A program made the translations under genes and the position numbers. From an uncultured Trueperaceae bacterium (lineage in GTDB: Bacteria > Deinococcota > Deinococci > Deinococcales > Trueperaceae): a DNA stretch of 13,174 nt. Shown here one piece after another: positions 6,930 to 13,054 of this stretch. The stretch covers positions 1-13,174 of the forward strand of contig CALDPK010000227.1 of the NCBI GenBank assembly GCA_937911855.1, read 5' to 3'. The notes beneath the pieces were generated by a model. The model saw only the letters and a list, made by a program, of their open reading frames with translations. It was not told the DNA's origin and ran no database searches. Every line of letters starts with the position of its first letter. Position 1 is the first letter of the stretch.

Positions 6930-7393
6930 GGCTGCTGGCGGCGCTCGCTGCACTGTGGCTGGGCGCGGTGGTATCGGCACAGGCACCAGTGAACATCAAT
7001 GTCGATATTCCGTCAGAGATCGCCCCGGGTTCCGAAGCCCGCGTGCGTTTCGCCCTGCAGCTGCTCGACGAGGCAGCCGCAGGAACCGAAGGCGTCTGGT
7101 TCCTGAACGTGGTCGAACCTTTGGGTGGCGGTGAAGTCAGGCAGGTTTCCCACCTGCTCTTTGCGGCAGCCCGCGAGGAGAACAGCGTGTTCCGGCGACC
7201 CCTAAGTGCGGCGGAGCTCGTTGAAGGACTGGATACTTTCATCGAGTTCCGGCTGAAGCCGGCGGCCCCGCCGGGCGATTACCTGCTTGCCCTGCAGCTT
7301 TTCAGTGGACGGGAAACCAACCCCGGCCGGGTGAAGACCGAGAACCGCATGGCCATGGAGTTCTTCCCGTTCCGCGTCACCGAACCCCACTGA
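6926..7393 (+). CDS. Small secreted protein of unknown function
   Basis: 155 residues, starting inside the ATGA overlap with the lapA-domain gene, so the two are co-translated. Residues 1-19 form a signal peptide (MRLLAALAALWLGAVVSAQA) with a probable cleavage at SAQ-A. The mature part looks beta-rich, starting VNINVDIPSEIAPGSEARVRFAL and ending in a PPGDYLLALQLFSGRE stretch, the style of Ig-like or transglutaminase-associated beta-sandwich domains. I do not recognise a family. Given its overlap with a membrane protein gene and its place after a BatA-like gene, an envelope role is plausible. It could also be a substrate or partner of the BatA-like vWA protein. Confidence 0.75.
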   Translation: MRLLAALAALWLGAVVSAQAPVNINVDIPSEIAPGSEARVRFALQLLDEAAAGTEGVWFLNVVEPLGGGEVRQVSHLLFAAAREENSVFRRPLSAAELVEGLDTFIEFRLKPAAPPGDYLLALQLFSGRETNPGRVKTENRMAMEFFPFRVTEPH

Positions 7394-7446
7394 TTCACAC
7401 CGGCCTGAAGTGGGTAGCGCGCAGCAAACGGACCGTGGCTGCGTTC

Positions 7447-7455
7447 TGCTAACCT
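7447..7455 (+). promoter_or_regulatory. Extended -10 element for the sufT-like gene (leaderless)
   Basis: TGC followed by TAACCT ends 5 nt before the ATG at 7461. The gap between the secreted-protein stop and this start is only 67 bp, with no Shine-Dalgarno. This is the third gene here with a TGNTANNNT box next to its start. Confidence 0.5.
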
Positions 7456-7460
7456 GAAGC

Positions 7461-7796
7461 ATGACAGAGAAGACAGATACGGCTGCCTTAAGGGCAGAGA
7501 TCATCGACTCGCTGAAGGTCGTGCATGACCCGGAGATCCCCATCAACATCGTGGATCTTGGACTGGTGTACGACGTTCGGGTGGAAGATGACGGCGCGGT
7601 TGAAGTCGACATGACCCTCACCACCATGGGCTGCCCGGTCCAGGACATGATCCAGAGTGACGCCGAACTGGCCGTCATGCGCGTGGACGGTGTCTCGCGC
7701 GTCAACGTCGAGATCATCTGGTCCCCGCCCTGGAGCATGGACAAGGTCACCGACGACGGCCGCAAGCAGCTGCGCATGTTCGGCTTCAGCGTTTAA
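7461..7796 (+). CDS. MIP18/SufT-family Fe-S cluster assembly protein (DUF59)
   Basis: 111 residues, a stand-alone MIP18-family domain. The signatures are DPEIPINIVDLGLVYDVRV (residues 23-41), TLTTMGCPVQD with conserved Cys58, and GVSRVNVEIIWSPPWSMDKVTDDGRKQLRMFG at the C-terminus. Relatives (SufT, the N-terminal part of ApbC/Mrp, PaaD) help mature or load iron-sulfur clusters. No suf, isc or paa genes are in view, so the substrate cannot be told, and a SufT-type general role is the safest reading. The following gene starts 20 bp downstream with its own Shine-Dalgarno, suggesting a two-gene unit. Confidence 0.9.
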   Translation: MTEKTDTAALRAEIIDSLKVVHDPEIPINIVDLGLVYDVRVEDDGAVEVDMTLTTMGCPVQDMIQSDAELAVMRVDGVSRVNVEIIWSPPWSMDKVTDDGRKQLRMFGFSV

Positions 7797-7815
7797 GGCC
7801 TGAAGGAGCGCCCCA

Positions 7816-8433
7816 TTGTTCCTGCGCCGCAGACGGACCGCGGATTCGCGCGAGGCCGTCTGGGATCAGGTGGCAGCAGAAGCAGGCCTGGAGCTTTGCC
7901 CGGACGGGCAGGAGCTCCTTGCCGACCGGCTTGACCTGGACAGCACACCGCTGGCAGGCGCCGTATACCGCGCCCAGGATACCGGCGAGCTGCAGGTTTA
8001 CGCATTCGATTTCTTATCCGACCTGAGGACCGCGGGGCAGCCTGAACTGACTGCCGCGTGCCTGCTCGTCTCAGCAGGCGAGTTCTGCCCGGTCCCCCTG
8101 CGCTTCAACAGGCGGCTGCGCAGCCAGCTGGCGGGCATCCAGGCCGGTGCGAGCCAGGGTCAGGTAGTGGCGAGTAACGCCGTTGACGGTTTTGACGAGC
8201 GCGTGACCGTGGTGGCGCGCGATGTGGCTGCAGCCCGGGCCGTACTCAACCCGACCGTACGCCAGTCAGTTGAACGGACCCTGGAGCGGTTCGAGGCTGC
8301 ACCGACCCTGACGGCCAGCCGCAGCCAGATAATGGCGCAGATAAAGGCCGACCAGTTCGAACTGGCCGGCCTTCCTTACCTCATGACCGATCTGATGGCT
8401 ATCTACGTGGCGATGGGTGCCAGCGGCAGTTAG
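7816..8433 (+). CDS. Conserved-looking cytoplasmic protein of unknown function
   Basis: 205 residues from a TTG start at 7816. GAAGGAG at 7802-7808 sits 7 nt upstream, which decides this start. It has an Arg-rich N-terminus (FLRRRRTADSRE), no signal peptide and no membrane segment. The middle has alternating beta-like stretches (GELQVYAFDF, ACLLVSAGEF). The last third has the pattern FDERVTVVARDVAAARAVLNPTVRQSVERTL followed by an APTLTAS segment, which recalls bacterial DUF3137-type proteins by pattern only; I would not assign that family. It overlaps the end of thyX by 4 bp in a tail-to-tail arrangement, with no terminator between them. Confidence 0.7.
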   Translation: MFLRRRRTADSREAVWDQVAAEAGLELCPDGQELLADRLDLDSTPLAGAVYRAQDTGELQVYAFDFLSDLRTAGQPELTAACLLVSAGEFCPVPLRFNRRLRSQLAGIQAGASQGQVVASNAVDGFDERVTVVARDVAAARAVLNPTVRQSVERTLERFEAAPTLTASRSQIMAQIKADQFELAGLPYLMTDLMAIYVAMGASGS

Positions 8434-9278
8434 GCGAGTCCCAGCTTCTTGAGGAGCTCGAGGCGCTGGCTCTTGCTGAGCTCACTCGCCTCCAGCTGTT
8501 CCCTGAAGCTGCTGCCTTCCAGTGCGGTGCGGATCAGGTCCAGCTCACTGCGCGACAGGTTGGCGCCATGCAGGATGTACTCCTCGAACGCCTCAAAAGC
8601 CATGGGTGCCACGGCCCGCACGATCTCCGCCAGGGCGTCGCCGTAAGCGCGGATCTCGAGCTGGGCGTGCCAGTCCATGCGCAGCCTCAGGAAATGGAAG
8701 AGGTTGTGAAGGTCGATCTGCCAGTACATCTCCGTGTACAGCGAGACGGGCAGGTTGATGCGGGCCAGCTCGCGGGCAACGTCAGCGCCGAGCAGTTCTT
8801 CGTAGCTGTCGTAAGCGTGGCGCTGACCCTGTTCGAATGCCGCCGCCGCCCGGCTGGCCAGTTCGGCATCGACTGTTTCTTCGCTGCTGCCCTGGCGGTT
8901 GGTGCGTGACTGCAGGCGGATCTGGTCAGTGCCGGGGCTGTAGAACTCATCCCGCATGACGGAGTAGCGGCCACTGATCTCGTTCAGGCGGGCCGTCCGG
9001 TGCCGGAGCCACTGGCGGGCCACGAAGATGGGCATCTTCAGGTGAAAGGTCAGGGCGACCTGTTCGAACGGCGAAGTGTGGCGGTTGCGGAGCAGGTAGT
9101 TAATCAGCCCGCGGTCCTCGCGGACGGTGCGGGTACCCTCGCCATAGCTGACGCGGGCAGCCTGGACGATGCGCTCGTCGCCCCCCATGTAGTCGACCAG
9201 TCGGACAAAGCCCTTGTCGAGGACCCGGATTTCTTTATCAAGCAGAGCATCGGCTGCGGGATTGCTGGTGCGTGGCAT
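8430..9278 (-). CDS. thyX: FAD-dependent thymidylate synthase ThyX
   Basis: 282 residues on the minus strand. ThyX makes dTMP from dUMP using methylene-tetrahydrofolate, FAD and NADPH. The signature RHR-x7-S is complete: WLRHRTARLNEISGRYSVM, with Arg92-His93-Arg94 and Ser102. Other family blocks are FVRLVDYMGGDERIVQAARVSYGEG, RNRHTSPFEQVALTFHLKMP and LHNLFHFLRLRMDWHAQLEIRAYGDAL. The C-terminus carries about 40 extra charged residues compared with short ThyX proteins, as in the longer ThyX subtype. I chose the ATG at 9278 because an extended -10 lies 7 nt upstream. The frame stays open upstream to 9473, but that part crosses intergenic DNA. No classical thyA is present. Confidence 0.96.
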   Translation of the reverse strand: MPRTSNPAADALLDKEIRVLDKGFVRLVDYMGGDERIVQAARVSYGEGTRTVREDRGLINYLLRNRHTSPFEQVALTFHLKMPIFVARQWLRHRTARLNEISGRYSVMRDEFYSPGTDQIRLQSRTNRQGSSEETVDAELASRAAAAFEQGQRHAYDSYEELLGADVARELARINLPVSLYTEMYWQIDLHNLFHFLRLRMDWHAQLEIRAYGDALAEIVRAVAPMAFEAFEEYILHGANLSRSELDLIRTALEGSSFREQLEASELSKSQRLELLKKLGLA

Positions 9279-9285
9279 AGGGGAG

Positions 9286-9294
9286 ACTGTACCA
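9286..9294 (-). promoter_or_regulatory. Extended -10 element for thyX (leaderless)
   Basis: Read on the minus strand, TGG followed by TACAGT ends 7 nt before the thyX ATG. The intervening CTCCCCT contains no Shine-Dalgarno. A -35 is not convincing, as expected for extended -10 promoters. Confidence 0.55.
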
Positions 9295-9343
9295 AGCGCC
9301 GGCCTGAAAACGCCTGTTGCCGGGTCTCCCGCACGGTACCGAT

Positions 9344-9373
9344 TGTTTACGTCAATGTAAGACTGTTTACATT
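9344..9373. promoter_or_regulatory. TGTTTAC direct repeat overlapping an AATGTAA/TTACATT dyad
   Basis: TGTTTAC occurs at 9344-9350 and 9364-9370, 20 bp apart, about two helical turns. The second copy overlaps a perfect dyad, AATGTAA (9354-9360), 6 nt, TTACATT (9367-9373). It lies 66 bp upstream of thyX and about 110 bp upstream of the main slpA promoter, and it is markedly AT-rich for this DNA. It looks like a regulator binding site, but I cannot name the regulator. Confidence 0.5.
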
Positions 9374-9480
9374 CGACTGAAATGAGAAGAACATGATACA
9401 GGGCGCATTTCCGGGGCCGAAAATGAGAGCGGATGCGTTCGCGGGCGCCTTTTCTGTGTCTCACTCGCTCCACATTGGCG

Positions 9481-9510
9481 TTGACACCCGTCGAGTGTCC
9501 GTGGGATACT
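9481..9510 (+). promoter_or_regulatory. Strong housekeeping-type promoter for slpA
   Basis: A perfect -35 TTGACA (9481-9486) and a -10 GATACT (9505-9510) are 18 bp apart. Transcription would start near 9517, giving a leader of about 200 nt. GACAC/GTGTC (9483-9499) and CCGTG/CACGG flanking the -10 (9499-9515) form two dyads in the promoter that may be operators. This suits a very highly expressed surface protein. Confidence 0.72.
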
Positions 9511-9545
9511 CACGGGAGGAAACTGTCGCGAACGAGTCGCACCGG

Positions 9546-9553
9546 AAGGAGGT
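9546..9553 (+). promoter_or_regulatory. Perfect Shine-Dalgarno in the slpA leader
   Basis: AAGGAGGT lies 7 nt before a TTG at 9561, which opens a 52-codon frame. It is a better ribosome-binding site than slpA's own (AAGGGG at 9700-9705, 10 nt from the ATG). It may start a leader peptide. Alternatively it may act as a non-translating ribosome-binding site that stabilises the mRNA, as shown for the cry3A leader of Bacillus thuringiensis. Confidence 0.6.
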
Positions 9554-9560
9554 GTACCAC

Positions 9561-9719
9561 TTGAACCGGCTCGCAGACCGCAGTTACCCGGCACCAGGAT
9601 CCAAGCAATCCGTGATCGGCACGAGGAAACACGGAAACTCACGTCTGTCTGGACAGCTTGAATCAGGGTTGCCGAGCAAGGCAAATCACATCAAGATTCA
9701 AGGGGTAAACCACGAATGA
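9561..9719 (+). CDS. Possible 52-residue leader peptide of slpA
   Basis: TTG start with a perfect Shine-Dalgarno 7 nt upstream. The frame runs to a TGA at 9717-9719 that overlaps the slpA ATG as ATGA, a layout seen in translational coupling. The peptide (start MNRLADRSYPAPGSKQS, end HIKIQGVNHE) is polar and basic, with no signal peptide or domain, and its codons are unlike the strongly biased slpA codons. I infer it would matter for translation control rather than as a protein. The frame also stays open upstream to 9393, but nothing supports a start there. It may be accidental. Confidence 0.35.
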   Translation: MNRLADRSYPAPGSKQSVIGTRKHGNSRLSGQLESGLPSKANHIKIQGVNHE

Positions 9720-12514
9720 AGAAATTTCTAGTAACGCTTCTGGCAGCCGCTACCTTCGGCGGTGCCTTTGCACAGTCCTCCTTCCCGGACGTTCCGGCGA
9801 ACCACTGGGCTGGCGGCGCAGTTGACCGCATCGCTGACCTCGGAATCGTCATCGGCTTCCCCGATGGCACCTTCCGCGGCAACGAAGCTTTCACCCGCTA
9901 CCAGTCTGCCCTCGTAGTCAGCCGTCTCCTTGACGTCATCGGCGAAGAGCTCGATGCCCGTCAGGCCCTGGTTGATTCCGACCTCGCAGCCCTGGCTAAC
10001 GCCGTGGCCGCGAACGACGCAGCAATCGCTGCCATCGGTGACGAAGTTGCTGTCAACAGCGCCCGTCTCGATGCAATCGAAGCCGGCCTGGCCGGCGGCG
10101 ACGCAGCCGTTGCAGCTGACCTCCAGAACCAGATTGACGCCCTTCGTGTAGCTGTTGATACCGCTTCCGCTCAGGCCGAAGCTGCTCACGCTCTGGCCAC
10201 CAACGCACTGGGTGCTGCTCGCGCAGCCGCCAGCCGCGCTGCCCAGAACGCTGACGCAATCGCTGCACTGTCCTGGTTCGCCAACGACCTCGAAGGCCGT
10301 GTAAACGCCCTCGAAGGTGCACCCCTGAGCGACGCCACCCTGGCTGCCCGCCTCGCAACTGCTGAGAACGACATCGCGAACATCCGCGAATTCGTCATCC
10401 TCATCCGTCGCGACCAGGTTGCCATGCGCGGCCAGATCGCTGCCCTGGAAGGCCGCGTCGACACCAACACTGCCGACATCGCCGACCTTCAGGACCGTGT
10501 TGCTCTTCTCGAAGAGAACATGATCACGTTCGACGGCAGCATCACCGTCGCCTACCGCATCGACCGCATGAGCGGCACCGAACTTCCGTTCGATGTCGAC
10601 CGTGCATTCGGCGTGGGCATGGGCCGTGCCATGGGCACCGGCTCGACCTTCAGCACCGGCACCGGCCCGGGCGCAGCTCCGGCCATCGAGCGCCGCGCTG
10701 AGCACCGCCATGACGTTGGCTCCGAATTCAGCGAAGCCATCAACGCCAGCCTCAACCTGAACGTCTCCTTCAACCGCGTCTTCGACGGTACCGGCAGCGC
10801 CGGCGCCCTCAACGACTTCGAAGCTGTCCTGGACCTGTACCTCCGTCCGATCGACATCACCGGCCTGACGAACACGGCTCCGCATGGCGCCCCGCAGACC
10901 GGCTACGTCTTCGGCATCCGTGAGTTCAGCGGTACCTTCAGCCCTATCGGCGACGCACCCCTGACCTTCACCTACGGTGAGGCCATCGATGTCAGCTTCA
11001 CCAGCTACGTCTTCAACCAGACCTCAGCCAGCGACCGCGGCGGCAACAAGCCTGGCTTCATCGCCACGCTCGAGAACCCCGTTGCATTCCTGGACTTCCT
11101 GGACCCGACCCTCACCTTCGCGTACGTCGCGCCCAACAGCCTCGATGAGGTCTACACCGGCGTCCGCCTGACGGTCAGCCCGTTCGACGGCCTCGCAATC
11201 GGCGGCTCATTCGCCCGCCATGCCGAGAACACCGGCGAGCAGGACGACCTCGGTGACGACAACGTCGAAACCACGGTCTGGGGCGTTGACGCAAGCGCTG
11301 CGATCAGCATCTTCAGCCTCGACGCTGAATTCGCTACCTCCAGCACTGAAGCCGGCGGCACCACCACTGACAACGGCAGCGTAATCTACGTGACCGCCGG
11401 TGTTGACACCGAGAACATCCCCGTTCTCAACAGCCTGAGCGCCAACTACCGCAGCATCCCCGCTGGTTGGGTAGCCGCTGGTCTCAACGACCACCACGAC
11501 TACTTCCCCTACCAGCAGGACCAGACCGGCTTCGGCGTTGACGCAAGCCTCGGCCTCTGGATCCTGGATCTGGGTGTCTACTTCGATTCGTACACCACTT
11601 CCGTGCTCGCCGCAGGCAGCACCGATGAAGCTGGTATCACGGCCTTCGGAGTCGACGTCAGCGCAGAACTGTTCCGCGCTGTCAGCCTCACCGGCTTCTT
11701 CCACAACGTCACCGTTGCTGGCGAAGTCGCTGACTCGACCCGTTACCCGTACAACGCTGATGGCGACCCCCTCACTGATGGTGGCACCCGCGTTGACCGT
11801 GACGGCAGCCTCGACACCGGCTTCGGCATCGGCCTTGCCCACGACGGCACTGCTGATAACGCCCTGGTCGCTGGCCTCAACTTCGACGTCGAATTCGGCA
11901 TGGTAAACGCTGGCTTCGACCGCACCGTGATCGAAGCGAACGCTGACTACGAACTGAGCCTCGGCTTCCTGCGTGCGACCCCGTACGTTGGCTTCTACAG
12001 CGCAAGCAGCGATCCCGCCAACCACCGTCCTTACCAGGACTACAACGTCAGCGAAATCTCCGCTGGCCTGGGCCTGGAAACCGACGAGTTCGGCTTCTTC
12101 CTCCGTCCGAGCCTGGTCGCTGCTGTCAACTACCGCAGCGCCAACTACACCGACAACGGTGCAGTCGCACTCGGTGGCGCAGCCGGTGACTTCACCGCTG
12201 ATGAGTTCCAGTTCAGCGTCGGCGTTGCCCTCAATGAGTTCCTGTTCGACAACAGCGTCCTGACCGTCCGCTACGGCAGCTGGCAGGGCACGAACGTCGA
12301 CAGCGGCATCGGCACCCACGTCGGTTCGAACGCTTCGCTCATCCACCGTGGTGACCTGAACAACGGCGACCTGTGGCAGTACGTCAACGGCTGGGAAGCC
12401 ATCTGGGACTACTACGACCTGCAGTTCGCCTACGGCATCTACCTCTCCGACGAAGGCCCCGGCCGCGAAACCGCAGCCCAGGTCTTCCGTATCCGCTACA
12501 CCGTCGACTTCTAG
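9716..12514 (+). CDS. slpA: SlpA-like S-layer/outer-membrane protein with one SLH domain
   Basis: 932 residues. Signal peptide 1-19 (MKKFLVTLLAAATFGGAFA), then one SLH domain (about 22-75: FPDVPANHWAGGAVDRIADL, GFPDGTFRGNEAFTRYQSAL) that should bind the peptidoglycan-linked polymer. Residues 75-270 are an Ala-rich helical stalk with heptads (IAALEGRVDTNTADIADLQ, RVALLEEN). From about 272 (ITFDGSITVAYRID) to the end it alternates like a large beta-barrel and finishes FRIRYTVDF. The terminal Phe fits outer-membrane assembly by BamA. This is the layout of Deinococcus-Thermus SlpA, which links the outer membrane to the cell wall. Codon use is strongly biased (AAC, GAC, CTC, GTC, CGC/CGT), unlike its neighbours, as expected for a very abundant protein. 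It has its own promoter, long leader and terminator. Confidence 0.93.
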   Translation: MKKFLVTLLAAATFGGAFAQSSFPDVPANHWAGGAVDRIADLGIVIGFPDGTFRGNEAFTRYQSALVVSRLLDVIGEELDARQALVDSDLAALANAVAANDAAIAAIGDEVAVNSARLDAIEAGLAGGDAAVAADLQNQIDALRVAVDTASAQAEAAHALATNALGAARAAASRAAQNADAIAALSWFANDLEGRVNALEGAPLSDATLAARLATAENDIANIREFVILIRRDQVAMRGQIAALEGRVDTNTADIADLQDRVALLEENMITFDGSITVAYRIDRMSGTELPFDVDRAFGVGMGRAMGTGSTFSTGTGPGAAPAIERRAEHRHDVGSEFSEAINASLNLNVSFNRVFDGTGSAGALNDFEAVLDLYLRPIDITGLTNTAPHGAPQTGYVFGIREFSGTFSPIGDAPLTFTYGEAIDVSFTSYVFNQTSASDRGGNKPGFIATLENPVAFLDFLDPTLTFAYVAPNSLDEVYTGVRLTVSPFDGLAIGGSFARHAENTGEQDDLGDDNVETTVWGVDASAAISIFSLDAEFATSSTEAGGTTTDNGSVIYVTAGVDTENIPVLNSLSANYRSIPAGWVAAGLNDHHDYFPYQQDQTGFGVDASLGLWILDLGVYFDSYTTSVLAAGSTDEAGITAFGVDVSAELFRAVSLTGFFHNVTVAGEVADSTRYPYNADGDPLTDGGTRVDRDGSLDTGFGIGLAHDGTADNALVAGLNFDVEFGMVNAGFDRTVIEANADYELSLGFLRATPYVGFYSASSDPANHRPYQDYNVSEISAGLGLETDEFGFFLRPSLVAAVNYRSANYTDNGAVALGGAAGDFTADEFQFSVGVALNEFLFDNSVLTVRYGSWQGTNVDSGIGTHVGSNASLIHRGDLNNGDLWQYVNGWEAIWDYYDLQFAYGIYLSDEGPGRETAAQVFRIRYTVDF

Positions 12515-12560
12515 GCTGACGCTCCTTTAAGGAGTAGACAGTCAGGAAGCAGACAGAAGG

Positions 12561-12588
12561 AGCCCCGCTAATGCGGGGCTCCTCTTTT
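12561..12588 (+). terminator. Intrinsic terminator of slpA
   Basis: AGCCCCGC (12561-12568) pairs perfectly with GCGGGGCT (12573-12580) across a TAAT loop and is followed by CCTCTTTT. It is 46 nt past the slpA stop and the clearest terminator in the window. Confidence 0.93.
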
Positions 12589-12590
12589 GT

Positions 12591-12845
12591 GTGCCGCTCC
12601 TGGAGCGTGCCCGGCTCAGGGAGCAGGGAATCGACGCCGGGCCGCTGGAGCCCCGCACCCTGTCGCTGGAGGTCAACGGCCAGACCCGGCAGGTGGCTCC
12701 GCTGCGGCGGTTGATCAGCGCCTGCGGGTTGGCCGTCATCGGGCGTGTAGGGCGTGCCATGGCCCGGATGCAGCCGAAACGTCATGAGGGCTATTCCTGC
12801 GATTCTTCCGGCGTCAGCGCCTCGCCGATGATTCCTGCGTTATAG
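12591..12845 (+). CDS. Doubtful small ORF or gene remnant after the slpA terminator
   Basis: 84 codons from a GTG directly after the terminator T tract. Residues 5-60 read protein-like (LREQGIDAGPLEPRTLSLEV, GRVGRAMARM) and third positions are GC-rich, but there is no Shine-Dalgarno or promoter. Its last 55 bp run opposite the 3' end of the minus-strand gene. It could be the tail of a decayed gene or chance; I do not recognise it. Confidence 0.2.
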   Translation: MPLLERARLREQGIDAGPLEPRTLSLEVNGQTRQVAPLRRLISACGLAVIGRVGRAMARMQPKRHEGYSCDSSGVSASPMIPAL

Positions 12846-13054
12846 CGCATCATGCCGATGTAGCTGGCCTGGGCAGTGCCGTAGGGGCCCACAGAATCAG
12901 AGTAAAGCGGGCGCCCGATGTTTACCTCAAAACCCTTGGCGGAAACCGCCTCCTGCAGGGCCTCCAGGTTTCGTTTTGACACGGATGACTCCACGAAGAT
13001 CGCCGGGATCTGTCGTTCGACGATGAAGTTCGCCAGCTCCTGCTGCTCGGGCGT
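12791..13054 (-). CDS. Mn/Zn ABC-transporter substrate-binding protein (TroA/ZnuA family), C-terminal part
   Basis: The last ~88 residues of a metal-binding protein of the cluster A-I (ZnuA/TroA/MntC) family, which hands Mn or Zn to an ABC importer. Diagnostic blocks are ELANFIVERQIPAIFVESSV (family 'FIxxxxIPAIFVESSV'), LEALQEAVSAKGFEV, the GRPLYSDSVG segment whose Asp is the last metal ligand in this family, and the closing TAQASYIGMMRYNAGIIGEAL. Stop at 12791-12793. The N-terminal metal-binding histidines are missing, because the frame continues upstream as a different protein from about 13040-13070. The remainder of the operon is not visible. Confidence 0.82.
   Translation of the reverse strand, partial: TPEQQELANFIVERQIPAIFVESSVSKRNLEALQEAVSAKGFEVNIGRPLYSDSVGPYGTAQASYIGMMRYNAGIIGEALTPEESQE

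Noticed and set aside
9279..9473. N-terminal extension of ThyX upstream of 9278
   Set aside because: It crosses the thyX promoter and the TGTTTAC repeat region, and the ThyX family starts near MPRTSNP; the extended -10 fits the ATG at 9278.
9393..9560. Start of the slpA leader frame at ATG 9393 (108 residues)
   Set aside because: No ribosome-binding site, it begins before the main promoter, and the translation is not protein-like. Only the part from TTG 9561 has support.
9728..10885. Long minus-strand open frames opposite slpA (also 11207-12346)
   Set aside because: By-products of the biased codon use of slpA; their translations are Val/Ala/Asp/Gly-rich without motifs.
12522..12534. CTCCTT-T-AAGGAG palindrome just after slpA
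   Set aside because: One-base centre cannot form a loop, and the real terminator lies 27 nt further on. It may be chance.
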